From assembly GCA_020346185.1 (NCBI GenBank), contig CP070775.1, forward strand, positions 1,098,870-1,162,849: a stretch of 63,980 nt of DNA. Direction: 5' to 3'. This document shows, one piece after another, positions 8,266 through 17,822 of this stretch. The position numbers were made by a program, and so were the translations under genes. Position 1 is the stretch's first letter. Each line of letters starts with the position of its first letter. Below the pieces are notes generated by a model. The model ran no database searches, was not told the DNA's origin, and was given only the letters and a program-made list of their open reading frames with translations. This DNA comes from Betaproteobacteria bacterium (lineage in GTDB: Bacteria > Pseudomonadota > Gammaproteobacteria > Burkholderiales > Eutrophovitaceae).

Positions 8266-9267
8266 TCAGAGCCACTGAACGTCGACCAGTTGTTCGGTTT
8301 CGATTTTCTCTCCAAGCGGATTGCGCAGCGGTTTGCCGAAGGTCGCAGATTCGATCTCGAACATGTCGCCCGGCCGCGTCTCGATATTGCTGGTGAAGCT
8401 GCCGGTTGCCGCGCCGAAGAAATGCGCATGAACATCGCCGGGCCGGCGGAAATTGCGGTACTTGAAGTGATGGTGCTCCAGGTTGCCAATCGAGTGACAC
8501 ATGTTGTCCTCGCCAGAAAGCCAGTCTTGTTCCCAAACGATGTCTTCGCCGCGGCGCAGTCTTGCTTGGCCCGAGACATGCCTTGGCAGCTCACCGAGCA
8601 GCAGTTCCGGTCCGTACGAACACTGGCGCAATTTGGAGTGGGCCAGATAAAGGTAATTGCGCCGTTCCATTACGTGATCCGAGTATTCGTTGCCCAGCGC
8701 AAAGCCGACTCGATAGATGCGATGGTTCTTCCCCGCCAGGTACAGACCAACCACTTCAACCTCGTCGCCACCGTCAAGTGCATAGCCCGGGAAATCCAGT
8801 GGCTGCTCCGGCGCCACCGCGCAACTGCCGTCGCCTTTGTAGAACCATTCCGGTGCCACGCCGATTTTACCTTCGGCTGGCTTGCCGCCTTCGACCCCCC
8901 ATTTGAACATCTTCATCGAATCGCTGAGTTCGGCATCCTCCGCCTGCAGCTTGCTGTGCATGGCATCACGTGCTGCAGCGCTTCCCAGGTGGGACAGGCC
9001 AGTGCCGGTGACGAGATGATGATACGGGTCGGGATGATCGAAGGGCACAAGCACGCGCTTTTCCGCGATTGCGGCCGCGTAGTCCTCCCGGTCGTCCGAC
9101 AGACGTTGTGCGATTACCTCCTGCAGCTTGGTATCGGTACGCAGAGCATCGCGGGCCAGATCATATAGTCTCGGCGCACCGCGCACCACTTGCAAGGCAT
9201 TTCCTTGCTCCGTTACGACACCGACACGTCGCGCCTCATCGCGCCCAAGAAACTGTACGATTCTCAC
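8266..9267 (-). CDS. GguC/AraD1-family protein (FAH superfamily)
   Basis: The product is 333 residues and matches, from memory, the AraD1/GguC type of fumarylacetoacetate-hydrolase-fold protein found next to sugar-acid catabolic genes. Visible features are the N-terminal FLGRDEARRVGVV, the acidic metal region DGGDEVEVVGLYL, NEYSDHVMERRNYLYLAHSK and HAHFFGAATGSF. The exact substrate of this subfamily is not certain; sugar-acid dehydration or hydrolysis is the usual inference. It is divergent from the alpha/beta hydrolase gene at 9410, with about 140 bases between their starts. Confidence 0.85.
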   Translation of the reverse strand: MRIVQFLGRDEARRVGVVTEQGNALQVVRGAPRLYDLARDALRTDTKLQEVIAQRLSDDREDYAAAIAEKRVLVPFDHPDPYHHLVTGTGLSHLGSAAARDAMHSKLQAEDAELSDSMKMFKWGVEGGKPAEGKIGVAPEWFYKGDGSCAVAPEQPLDFPGYALDGGDEVEVVGLYLAGKNHRIYRVGFALGNEYSDHVMERRNYLYLAHSKLRQCSYGPELLLGELPRHVSGQARLRRGEDIVWEQDWLSGEDNMCHSIGNLEHHHFKYRNFRRPGDVHAHFFGAATGSFTSNIETRPGDMFEIESATFGKPLRNPLGEKIETEQLVDVQWL

Positions 9268-9409
9268 ATGTTCCCCCTGTCGCGGACTTTGCGCGCTGCT
9301 CGTGGTTGGCGCGTTGTTGTTGCTGGCAGCCGAGCCGAGCGCACATCTGGCCCATTGCGCGAATGGTACACCGGGACGCTATACTTGGACCAATCGAGGA
9401 GAATGCGCA

Positions 9410-10195
9410 ATGAAGGCAAAAACCAACGGTGTTGAGCTGAATTACGAGGTGTATGGCGAGCAGGGATCGTGGGTGGTGCTCAGCCACTCGTTGGCCTGCC
9501 ACCTGCACATGTGGGATGCGCAAATCGATATGTTAAAGGACCGTTTCCGAGTCCTCGCATACGACACCCGTGGGCATGGAAAAAGCGATGCGCCATCTGG
9601 TGGCTACACGCTGGATCAACTGGTGCAGGATGCCAGAGGCTTACTCAGCGGTCTCGGCATCGAGAAAGCGCACTGGGTCGGGTTGTCAATGGGCGGCATG
9701 ATTGGTATGGAGTATGCACTCAGGCATCCGGGCGAGTTTCGATCACTGGTCTTGTGTGATACGACCAGCCGCATGCCAACCGAGATGGCACCGGCCTGGG
9801 CGGAGCGAATTAAGATCGCCAACGAACAGGGAATGGCGGCGCTGGTGATGCCCACGCTCGAACGTTGGTTCACCGAACCGTTCCGCAAGTCGCGCAAGGA
9901 CGTCACTGACGGTGTGGCCGACATGATCGTCTCAACAAGCGTGACTGGATACGTGGGTTGCTGCCACGCTATTCCAAAAATCAACTGCACCGATCAGTTG
10001 CACAAGATTGAGTGCCCGGTACAGATTATGGTCGGCGAGCAAGACGCCGGTACGCCGGTGGTTATGTCCGAGGCGATACTAGGGGCGATTCCGGGCTCCG
10101 AATTGGTGGTCATTCCGCAAGCCTCGCATTTGTCCAACTTGGAACAGCCGGGGAAATTCAACGAGGCCCTGAGCCGGTTCTTGTCGGTTCATTGA
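9410..10195 (+). CDS. Alpha/beta hydrolase, 3-oxoadipate enol-lactonase-like
   Basis: The product is 261 residues, the usual size of PcaD-like lactonases and related hydrolases. Motifs are the oxyanion region LSHSLACHLHMW, DTRGHGKS, the nucleophile elbow GLSMGGM, a late acid region VGEQDAGTP, and the catalytic histidine in PQASHLSNLEQP. I chose ATG at 9410 because the homology starts there (MKAKTNGVELNYE) and GAGGAGA lies just upstream; the long upstream frame extension is not protein-like. No other beta-ketoadipate genes are nearby, so the substrate is open. Confidence 0.85.
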   Translation: MKAKTNGVELNYEVYGEQGSWVVLSHSLACHLHMWDAQIDMLKDRFRVLAYDTRGHGKSDAPSGGYTLDQLVQDARGLLSGLGIEKAHWVGLSMGGMIGMEYALRHPGEFRSLVLCDTTSRMPTEMAPAWAERIKIANEQGMAALVMPTLERWFTEPFRKSRKDVTDGVADMIVSTSVTGYVGCCHAIPKINCTDQLHKIECPVQIMVGEQDAGTPVVMSEAILGAIPGSELVVIPQASHLSNLEQPGKFNEALSRFLSVH

Positions 10196-10256
10196 GTCCG
10201 GTACCGAGGTCGATCAATGTTCTCAAGTGGCCTCGCGTTTGCCATTGGCCGCGTAA

Positions 10257-11684
10257 TCAGGTGCTTTCAATGATTTCCAGATTCTTCGCCGGTTTCTTCA
10301 ACGCCGACACGAGCAGCTTGTAGGTATCGATGTCAAACGCCGCCTCGCGGAGAGTGTCGTATTGATCGAATAGATCCATCTGTGATCGATAGCCGCCAAG
10401 GTAGCGCCAGTGATCGATCAGGTGCGTTTCACTCAACCCGGTGATGGCATTGCGCTCGCGTACGAGGATTCTGTCTTTGAACGGCCAGCGCATAATGCGT
10501 ATTCTGCTCAATGCCATGGAGACGCGCATCGCGTGATTCAGCTCAGTTTCGTGGCCAACGCAGGCACCGCGGCATTTTTTGAGCTGACGGGCAAAGCACG
10601 GCCCCTTGCCCTTCTCCAGGCCGAGTTGAGTCAGGCACAGACCATACTCGTCGGCAATGTTCCTGAGGGCCTGGCGCGCGGCACGCCTAGAACGGAAGGT
10701 GCCGTAAGCATGACCGAGCAGCGACGGTTCGATTTCAACGAGGTCAATCAGGGTCGGAACTTTTGGGCCATCAAGTGGGTTCCAGTGAAAAGTACAGGAG
10801 TCTTTTGACTCGCGCAGCCGTCGGTTGTACAGCGGCGTCAGTCGTTTCACCAACTGCGCCTCCTTGATGAGTGCGCCAAAGTCGCCCGCCGTTTCGATCC
10901 AATCAATCCGCCTGATGTCGCGCGAGATGTGCATGTCCTTACTGGTCGAATGATCGCCGCTGAAGTGCGACAGGACGCGCGAGCGCAGATTGACGCTCTT
11001 GCCGACGTAGAGAACGTTGTCCGTGTCGCCGTAGAAAATGTACACGCCAGGGGTATCCGGCAACCCCCTCATGGCATCGGGTGGCAGGCCGGAGGGTAAT
11101 GACGGGGCGCGCAGCAACTCGTCGACGACGGCGCGAATTGCACGGCTATCCAATTGATGATGGATATGCTGTGTGAAGTCCCAAAGCACTCTGGCATCTG
11201 CGAGTGCACGGTGGCGGTCATCGCAAGACAGGTCGTGGCGCTCGATCAGGCTGTCGAGATTATGGCGCCTCTCCTGCGGGAAAAGGCGTCGCGACAACTT
11301 GACCGTGCAGAGTACTTTGGGAGCGTATACATAGCCAAGGCGCCGGAATTCGTTGCGCAAGAAGCCATAGTCGAAACGCGCGTTGTGCGCGACCAACACT
11401 TTGTCGGCGAGGCGATCATACAGGCCCGGTGCCAGCTGTTCGAAGGTGGGCGCTTCGGCGACCATCGCATCGGTAATTCCGGTCAGCGTCTGAATCGACG
11501 GCGGGATGCGCCGCTGCGGATTGACCAGTGAGCTCCACTCGCCGGCGTGGCGGCCACGGTCTACCTCGACCAGGCCGATCTCGGTAATGCGGTCGACGTG
11601 GGCGGTCGCGCCGGTGGTCTCCAGGTCGAGAAAGATCAGCGGCCGGTCAAGCATCGGCGAGAGCGCTACAGGTGGTGTCTGCAT
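10257..11684 (-). CDS. DEDDh exonuclease fused to GIY-YIG nuclease (UvrC/Cho-like)
   Basis: The product is 475 residues with two nuclease modules. Residues about 14-185 are a DnaQ-like 3'-5' exonuclease: FLDLETTG (metal-binding Asp and Glu), VAHNARFDYGFL, and a late HRALADA motif (His and Asp). Residues about 210-290 are a GIY-YIG domain: GVYIFYGD, then VLYVGKSVNLRSRV, then an EALLIKE-type motif read here as GALIKEAQL. The C-terminal part resembles the same region of Cho/UvrC-like proteins, with a cysteine group (GPCFARQLKKCRGAC). Such fusions are known and are thought to act in DNA repair. The partners and lesion specificity are unknown. Confidence 0.88.
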   Translation of the reverse strand: MQTPPVALSPMLDRPLIFLDLETTGATAHVDRITEIGLVEVDRGRHAGEWSSLVNPQRRIPPSIQTLTGITDAMVAEAPTFEQLAPGLYDRLADKVLVAHNARFDYGFLRNEFRRLGYVYAPKVLCTVKLSRRLFPQERRHNLDSLIERHDLSCDDRHRALADARVLWDFTQHIHHQLDSRAIRAVVDELLRAPSLPSGLPPDAMRGLPDTPGVYIFYGDTDNVLYVGKSVNLRSRVLSHFSGDHSTSKDMHISRDIRRIDWIETAGDFGALIKEAQLVKRLTPLYNRRLRESKDSCTFHWNPLDGPKVPTLIDLVEIEPSLLGHAYGTFRSRRAARQALRNIADEYGLCLTQLGLEKGKGPCFARQLKKCRGACVGHETELNHAMRVSMALSRIRIMRWPFKDRILVRERNAITGLSETHLIDHWRYLGGYRSQMDLFDQYDTLREAAFDIDTYKLLVSALKKPAKNLEIIEST

Positions 11685-11868
11685 TTGCTGACGGCGAGGT
11701 AAGTCCCGGATTGACGTCGAATCGCTGCATGGGGTTATTGTAGAAGCTCTGGCGGGCAGTGGGTGATTCTGTGCCGTGTTCAGCCGTTATATCGGCCGAC
11801 CGCAAATGATGACTGCACTGTGGCAGCTGCAGCTATACTTGCACCATGATAGACGTGGAGAAAGAGCC

Positions 11869-12462
11869 TTGAGTGAAGATAAACTTGCGTGGCGTGCAGG
11901 TAGCTGCACTGTGCAGGCGATCCTTGCTTTGCTGTCGCTTGGTTTCGGGTTTCTCGCCTATGCACACCAGGACGATTCGGCAAATCCGGTGGCCGCTTAC
12001 GATTGCGAGCACCCGCCAGCCGATGCTTTAACGGACCTGCCCGGATTGCTCGGGGCTGTAGGCCGCCTCGCCTGCTTGCCGGCTGGACCGGCAATACTTG
12101 CCAATACGGGCTGGAGCTGGCGCTACACTGGCAGCTTTTTTGAGCTTCCCATGATTGCAGCACACGCTCATGTTGACTCGGCCGGGATGAGGCCGCCGTT
12201 CTATTTCACGGAGTTGTCTGCTCGAGCATTGAGTTTGGGTGAAGCGGCGCGGCTTAGTGACGACTTGGCGAAGAAGGTCGAAACCTACCGGCCGGAAGGC
12301 TCGTTGGCGGGCATGACGGTTGTCGACGCGATCAATAATCACGGTCGAAGCATTAGCGTCTTCATGCCCATGCAGTCGCAAGATGACGGATGGCTAATCG
12401 TGTGTACACCGCAGTGCCGATCCGATTACGTCATCATGATCAGCAAGCTTCGGCCAAACTAA
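11869..12462 (+). CDS. Secreted or periplasmic protein of unknown function
   Basis: I chose TTG at 11869 because GGAG lies 8 bases upstream and the product then starts with a plausible signal peptide: a short charged start, a hydrophobic core (VQAILALLSLGFGFLAYA) and an AYA-H type cleavage region. The mature part is about 165 residues with several cysteines (DCEHPP, RLACLPAG, CTPQCRSD) that could form disulfides in the periplasm. I do not recognise the family. The stop codon TAA abuts the ATG of the next gene, so the two form an operon with an FAH-family enzyme. Confidence 0.62.
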   Translation: MSEDKLAWRAGSCTVQAILALLSLGFGFLAYAHQDDSANPVAAYDCEHPPADALTDLPGLLGAVGRLACLPAGPAILANTGWSWRYTGSFFELPMIAAHAHVDSAGMRPPFYFTELSARALSLGEAARLSDDLAKKVETYRPEGSLAGMTVVDAINNHGRSISVFMPMQSQDDGWLIVCTPQCRSDYVIMISKLRPN

Positions 12463-13662
12463 ATGGATCGCGGCATGAAGTTGTCGACCTCTATCGTCCT
12501 TCCGCAGGACAAGGAATCCGCGACGCTGATCGGGCGTGCCTGGCTTCCCGGGCATCCGGGCGGCCCGAGCCCGGTGGTGCTCCGCGAGGGCAGCTTGTAC
12601 GATCTTTCAGCGGTGGCGCCAACCTCCAGTGCGCTGCTCAATGCCGCCGACCCGGTACGCCTGGTACGTGATGCGATCGCTCGCGGCTGGGCGAAACCGG
12701 TGGCTGATGTCGGCGCGGCGATCGAAAATAGTCACGCCGATCAGCGCCAGGCGGCGAAGCCGTACCTTCTGGCGCCATGTGATCTTCAAGCGGTGCGCGC
12801 TTGTGGTGTGACGTTTGTGTCGAGCATGGTCGAGCGCGTTATTGAAGAACATGCGCGCGGTGACGCTGACAGGGCCGAATCGATACGTAAAGCCATCGGC
12901 GACGAAATCGGCGCGGGAATACGCACTGTCGGGCCTGGTTCACCAGAGGCGATGCGGTTGATAGAGTCGCTTATCAAGAGAGATCTTTGGTCGCCCTACC
13001 TCGAGGGTGGCATTGGGCCCGATGCCGAGGTGTTCAACAAGGCGCAGCCTCTCTCGGCGGTCGGCGTCGGTGCGGAAATCGGAATTCGCTCTGACTCTTC
13101 CTGGAACAATCCGGAGCCGGAAGTCGTGCTCGCTGTCAATCGGGCTGGTAACGTTACTGGCGTGACTCTTGGCAATGACGTCAATCTGCGTGATTTTGAG
13201 GGCCGTAGCGCGCTGTTGCTGGGCAAGGCCAAGGACAACAATGCAAGCTGTTCCATCGGACCGTTCATCCGCTTGTTTGACGGAAACTATTCCGTCAACG
13301 ACATGCGGCGCACCCGCATCGAGATCCGAGTTACTGGCCCGGATGGCTTTCGTGTCGCCGGCGTGAGTGATCTGTCCGCCATCAGTCGTGACCCGCTCGA
13401 TCTGGTTGCACAGGCGCTCAATCGCACTCACCAATATCCCGACGGAATGATGCTGTTTCTCGGAACCCAGTTCGCTCCAGTCCAGGATCGCGGTGAGAAG
13501 GGCAAGGGTTTTACACACAGGATCGGCGACATCGTCTCGATCAGTGCAAGGCAACTTGGCACCTTGGTCAATCGAGTAAATCACTGCGACAAGGTCACAC
13601 CATGGACTTACGGCGTGGGTGATCTCATGCACAATCTCGCTCAAAGAGGGCTGATCGGTTGA
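12463..13662 (+). CDS. Fumarylacetoacetate hydrolase-family enzyme (sugar-acid dehydratase-like)
   Basis: The product is 399 residues. The C-terminal FAH-fold domain has metal-site features: NPEPEVVLAV (two acidic ligands), LGNDVNLRDFEG and KAKDNNASCSIGPF. The length and the N-terminal domain fit the 2-keto-3-deoxy-pentonate dehydratase group (the KDXD or KdaD type) better than short FAH hydrolases; this is family knowledge, not proof of substrate. The start at 12463 directly follows the preceding TAA; ATG at 12475 is an alternative. A GguC/AraD1 protein (8266) and an enolase-superfamily enzyme (24883) in the same window fit a sugar-acid theme. Confidence 0.82.
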   Translation: MDRGMKLSTSIVLPQDKESATLIGRAWLPGHPGGPSPVVLREGSLYDLSAVAPTSSALLNAADPVRLVRDAIARGWAKPVADVGAAIENSHADQRQAAKPYLLAPCDLQAVRACGVTFVSSMVERVIEEHARGDADRAESIRKAIGDEIGAGIRTVGPGSPEAMRLIESLIKRDLWSPYLEGGIGPDAEVFNKAQPLSAVGVGAEIGIRSDSSWNNPEPEVVLAVNRAGNVTGVTLGNDVNLRDFEGRSALLLGKAKDNNASCSIGPFIRLFDGNYSVNDMRRTRIEIRVTGPDGFRVAGVSDLSAISRDPLDLVAQALNRTHQYPDGMMLFLGTQFAPVQDRGEKGKGFTHRIGDIVSISARQLGTLVNRVNHCDKVTPWTYGVGDLMHNLAQRGLIG

Positions 13663-13789
13663 GCCGCCCGTAACGGGCTGCGTTGCTCGCGCCGCTGGGG
13701 GCGCCATGCGAGACCAGGCGCGTCGCGCAGGATCACAGCGGGTGTGATCGGAGCCCGTCATGCAACAGCGAGTTGGCTCTCGAAGTGGA

Positions 13790-14590
13790 TCAGTTCAAAA
13801 AAGAATCGACGAGCACCCGCCTGCGCTTGCGGGTCGCTTCGTTCGGACTTCTTCTGAATCCCGCACCCATCTTATCGACCAGGTGTTTCGGTTTGCTGGC
13901 AGCGGAAATCGTATAAGTCACTGCCGGGTGAGGCACAATGTAGTTAAGAAAGAACTGCGCCCAGGATTTGCGATCAAGATTGGCGGACCACGGCGGGAGC
14001 GCCTGACCCGGCGCGCACGTGAACAATCCGCCAATGCCGAAAGGGTGATCGATCATGACTGCGGTGCGGTATGCAATGCCGCGTGCAACAATCGTTGCTC
14101 AGCTTCGCGTTCCGCTATCGAATAGTTGAACGGCATGAAATCGACATGCCGCCGTTTCATGATATTTCCCGGCTCCACGTAGGCGCCAGAGGGGTGCTGG
14201 GTCGTTATCGTCGAGTGTACTTCGCCGTGTTGCTTCCGGTGGTGGAGGGATTTCGCGTGGTTGCGCCATCCGACGAGGTTGTGTACCTGCATCAGGTCAA
14301 TGACACTGACGCGCATTTTGCGAGAGGAATCATTCATTTGATCGATGCCCTGGCTATGCTCGGGAGTCCAGCCCCTGGTTGCCATGAATACCGGTAGCCG
14401 CAACTGCAACTCCTCTATGAGTCCACCGACGACGCGCCAGTAACCGCCGTACATCGGTGAAGTCTCGATGTACTGTTCCACCGTGGCGGCGGACAGAGTC
14501 ACAGAGTATGTCTCGGAGCAGATCGCGTTGTTTCAAAGAGGCGACTGCGAGCAACTGATAGGTGCCCAGCCCCATCGCCGGCAGCTGCTC
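13790..14590 (-). pseudogene. Aldo/keto reductase pseudogene
   Basis: Pieces in different minus-strand frames line up in the order expected for an aldo/keto reductase. The order is LPAMGLGTYQLLAV, then YIETSPMYG with the segment MRVSVIDLMQVHNLV, then MPFNYSIAEREAE, then after another frame change VMIDHPFGIGGLF, SWAQFFLNYIVPHPAVTY and SKPKHLVDKMGAGF. Frame changes occur near 14500 and 14070. The catalytic tyrosine region (SPMYG) survives but the reading frame does not. Without the breaks it would be about 265 residues. The gene is dead. Confidence 0.85.
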
Positions 14591-14640
14591 ACAAAAAGCG
14601 CGTAATGGCCGTCACAGCGCTCGCGCTGGATTTCACGTGT

Positions 14641-16035
14641 TCACCGCGGGCCGGCATAAGGATTGGTGGCAGGGTGTGCGCCGTCGCCAGCTCCCGCACT
14701 GATCGGCGTTTTTAGTTCGCTGTTATCTGGAGGGTAGATTCGTTTTGCATTCAACGCAGCGCGCAATTGCTCCTGACGTTGACCGATGAGATACGCAGTC
14801 GTGGCCCACAACATTGCTATTGGCACGGCAACGAACGCGAGTCCGGAAACCCCCGCGCCGAGGAGCCGCAGTCCCTCGACCAGCCAGCCCGAAACCGCAC
14901 CACTGCCGCGTATCATAGCGGTGTCGAGAAAGTTCTTGACCTTATACTTCTCCTCGCGGGATACGACAGTGAAAAGGATGTCGCGCGCAGGCTTGCTGAT
15001 GGCGTATTCGCCGGCGCGCCCGATCGTTCCGAACACGATGAGCACGGCAAGCGTAGGAAATAGTCCCAGCATAAAGAAACCGGCCACGGCGATTGCCGGG
15101 AGCAAAACCAGTGCGACGGTGAGCCCAAAACGGCCGATAATGCGCTTCAAAAGGAGTAACTGCCCGAGAACAGTCAGGGCACTGACGAACAGATCGATGA
15201 GGGCAAACAGTTCGACCCGCTGAGCAGTGTCAGAGATGGCCGCTGAAACAATGTGCGCTTTTTGAAAGTACAGAAAGGTCGAAAGTAGCGTGAACAGCAC
15301 GATATACAACGCGATGCCGAGCAGATAGTCCGAGCGCAGCAAAAGGGTAAGGCCACCGAAAATGCTGCCGCCAATCGGTTGCCTGATTTCGACGCCTGCC
15401 CGGGTGTTGGCCGGTTTGTCTTTTCTCGCCCAGGTTGAAAGGCGCGATATGCACAGCACCGCGGCCAGCAGGACGCAGGTCGATATGGGCAGCAATTCCG
15501 CGGCTCCCATCATTATGACCAGCTGCTTGACAATCAGTGACCCGGCAATCGCCCCGGTACTGCCGCCGGCGGCAATGAACCCGTAGAGGCGGCGCGCTTG
15601 TGCATTGGTGAACAAATCTGCCATGAAACTCCAGAAAACTGAGACTACGAACAGATTGAAGACACTGAGCCAGATAAAGAAGGCCCCGGCAGTTTCCAGT
15701 GGCAGGGTTTCAGACTTGAACAACGCGTAAAACACCATCAGGTTGGCAGCGAAAAACAGATAAGCCGCTACCAGAAACTGCCGCCTCGGGAAGCGCGACG
15801 AGAGCCAGCCGAACGACGGCACTACGGCCAGCATGGTCAGGAAGGTGCCAGTGAACAGCCATTGCAATTGGTCCACGCCGGCCTGGATGCCCATCTCATC
15901 GCGCACCGGACGCAGGATGTAGTAGCCGCATAGCAAGCAGAAGAAATAAGCGCAGGACCAGAGTGTGGCCGCGACTTCCTTTGGCTCGACCTCTACGGCG
16001 ACTTTTAGAATGTGGTGTGTCACCTTGCCTTTCAT
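14641..16035 (-). CDS. ATP/ADP-translocase-like (NTP/NDP exchange) transporter
   Basis: The product is 464 residues with about twelve hydrophobic segments. It fits the bacterial Tlc/NTT-related or MFS-like carriers often annotated as NTP/NDP exchange transporters. Useful local features are GYYILRPVRDEMG after the first segment, FWSFMADLFTNAQARRLYG, and KPARDILFTVVSREEKYK. The C-terminal tail is hydrophilic. In obligate intracellular bacteria such proteins import host ATP, but related proteins also occur in free-living bacteria, where the substrate is mostly unknown. It is divergent from the threonine dehydratase gene, so the 116-base gap must hold both promoters. Confidence 0.8.
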   Translation of the reverse strand: MKGKVTHHILKVAVEVEPKEVAATLWSCAYFFCLLCGYYILRPVRDEMGIQAGVDQLQWLFTGTFLTMLAVVPSFGWLSSRFPRRQFLVAAYLFFAANLMVFYALFKSETLPLETAGAFFIWLSVFNLFVVSVFWSFMADLFTNAQARRLYGFIAAGGSTGAIAGSLIVKQLVIMMGAAELLPISTCVLLAAVLCISRLSTWARKDKPANTRAGVEIRQPIGGSIFGGLTLLLRSDYLLGIALYIVLFTLLSTFLYFQKAHIVSAAISDTAQRVELFALIDLFVSALTVLGQLLLLKRIIGRFGLTVALVLLPAIAVAGFFMLGLFPTLAVLIVFGTIGRAGEYAISKPARDILFTVVSREEKYKVKNFLDTAMIRGSGAVSGWLVEGLRLLGAGVSGLAFVAVPIAMLWATTAYLIGQRQEQLRAALNAKRIYPPDNSELKTPISAGAGDGAHPATNPYAGPR

Positions 16036-16151
16036 AGCTGCGATTCTATCCGGAAGGTGCTGTTCCAGTGGCGTACCGGTTTGGGCATGATGTTGTCAGA
16101 GATCGCGCTCGCGCGTGCTACAGTCTTGCTAACTGGTGGCTACAGGTGAAT

Positions 16152-17366
16152 ATGTCAGTTGGTCTTAAAGACATCCGCGCCGCGGCACAAGCGATTGCGG
16201 GCGATATTTTGCAGACCCCGTGCCTGCGCTCGCGTACTCTGTCTGACATCGTTGGCGCGCAGCTGTACCTAAAGTTCGAGAACCAGCAGTTCACCTCTTC
16301 GTTCAAGGAGCGCGGCGCGCTGAACCGATTGCGCGCGCTGGATGCCGATGCGAGGAAGCGCGGAGTGATAGCGGTATCGGCCGGAAATCATGCGCAAGGC
16401 GTCGCCTATCATGCGCAACGCCTTGGCGTGCCGACAGTGATTGTGATGCCGCGTTTCACACCGCACGTGAAAGTGGTACACACACGCAATTTCGGCGCTG
16501 AGGTGTTATTGCATGGCGAGAATTTCGATGCCGCCAAGGAGTATGCGACAGGCTTGATTCGTGAGCGTGGGCTGACCTTCATCCATCCGTATGACGATGT
16601 GGCAGTGATTGCCGGGCAGGGCACTGTTGCATTGGAGATGCTTGATGCCTGGCCCGATCTCGAAGTGTTGGTGGTGCCGATCGGCGGCGGCGGATTGATC
16701 TCCGGAATGGCGGTGGCGGCGAAAGCGATTAATCCTGCCATTCAGGTGGTGGGAGTTGAAACGCTGCGCTTTCCTTCGATGTACTGCGCGCTACGTGGCA
16801 CGACGCCACACTTCGGCGAACACACCATCGCAGATGGTATTGCTGTCAAAGTCCCGGGCGCGCTCACTGTCGAACTGGTCCGTCACTTAGTCGATGAAAT
16901 CGTTTTGGTTGACGAGGGCGATATCGAGGAGGCAATGTTGTTGCTGCTCGAGGTCGAAAAGACCGTTGTAGAGGGGGCCGGCGCAGTGGCACTGGCTGCC
17001 GCTCTCAAGCATCCTGAACGAGTTGCCGGCAAGAAGCTCGGACTGGTGCTTTGTGGAGGAAACATCGACCCACTGACGCTTGCCGACGTCATCAAGCGCG
17101 GCATGGCGCGCGCCGGGCGCCTGACGCGCCTACGGGTGCAGATGCATGACCTGCCCGGATCGCTTGCGCAAGTTACGCGTGTGCTCGGGGAAGCGAACGC
17201 TAATATTGACGAGGTGCATCATCACAGAGCATTTACCACGCTGCCTGTGCATAGCGCGCAAGTGGAATTCGCGGTGCGTACCATGGGCAGCGAGCACATT
17301 CAACAGATCGTGGATGCGCTGGCGCAAGCAGGTTTTCCCGCCAGCATCCGAAACGCTGAAAACTGA
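16152..17366 (+). CDS. ilvA: Threonine ammonia-lyase with C-terminal ACT domain
   Basis: The product is 404 residues. It is a fold-type II PLP enzyme with the Schiff-base lysine in SSFKERGA (Lys52), SAGNHAQGVAYHA and the phosphate loop GGGGLISG. The last 80 or so residues form an ACT regulatory domain starting RLRVQMHDLPGSLAQVTRVL. It converts threonine to 2-oxobutanoate, the first step of isoleucine synthesis, or degrades it. The single ACT domain is the short type; E. coli IlvA is longer, with two. I start at ATG 16152 (AGGTGA just upstream); an in-frame ATG at 16068 is possible but its extension looks non-coding. Confidence 0.88.
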   Translation: MSVGLKDIRAAAQAIAGDILQTPCLRSRTLSDIVGAQLYLKFENQQFTSSFKERGALNRLRALDADARKRGVIAVSAGNHAQGVAYHAQRLGVPTVIVMPRFTPHVKVVHTRNFGAEVLLHGENFDAAKEYATGLIRERGLTFIHPYDDVAVIAGQGTVALEMLDAWPDLEVLVVPIGGGGLISGMAVAAKAINPAIQVVGVETLRFPSMYCALRGTTPHFGEHTIADGIAVKVPGALTVELVRHLVDEIVLVDEGDIEEAMLLLLEVEKTVVEGAGAVALAAALKHPERVAGKKLGLVLCGGNIDPLTLADVIKRGMARAGRLTRLRVQMHDLPGSLAQVTRVLGEANANIDEVHHHRAFTTLPVHSAQVEFAVRTMGSEHIQQIVDALAQAGFPASIRNAEN

Positions 17367-17453
17367 TTCTCCGGCCCGTCAGAGCATTTCAAGCAGTGGT
17401 CGTGTTGCAGCATGACCGACCTGTGCACCTGATACGGAAGCGAATCCGCAAAT

Positions 17454-17822
17454 TCAGCCGACGATGACGTTTTCCTCGCCGAGCCACATCGGCGAGTTGG
17501 GCAAATCAATGAATTTGCGCTCATCGGCCAGCAACTCGGCACTTGCCTGCATTCTATCCGGGCCACCTCGCGTGAAATCATCGAGAGAGTCGAACCACAG
17601 CTCAGCGACGCCATCGTAGGGCTGCGCTGCTCCGCCGTTGCGCCTTTGCAGTGACTTGTGCAGGCCCGGAAGGTCGGCGGTGTGAAGCTGAACGTATCGG
17701 CGGATGCCGAGCACTTCTGCCCGCTCAGCGACCAGAGTGGCGTGGATCGTGCGCCAGTATCGTTGGAACTCCTTTACCGTCAAGTCGGGGCGCCGACACA
17801 GGCAGAAAGTCAACTTGATCAT
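17454..17822 (-). CDS. EthD-domain protein
   Basis: The product is 122 residues, a typical size for the EthD fold (a dimeric ferredoxin-like alpha/beta barrel). It starts IKLTFCLCRRPDLTVKEFQR and contains the family-like YWRTIHATLVAE, VAELWFDSLDDF and a late F-x-D motif (KFIDLPNSP). EthD proteins occur with cytochrome P450, ring-modifying or polyketide enzymes. The start overlaps the stop of the upstream isomerase gene in ATGA, so the two are coupled. Confidence 0.82.
   Translation of the reverse strand: MIKLTFCLCRRPDLTVKEFQRYWRTIHATLVAERAEVLGIRRYVQLHTADLPGLHKSLQRRNGGAAQPYDGVAELWFDSLDDFTRGGPDRMQASAELLADERKFIDLPNSPMWLGEENVIVG

Noticed and set aside
8290..9168. Plus-strand open frame of 292 codons over the GguC/AraD1 gene
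   Set aside because: Mirror frame of a good minus-strand gene.
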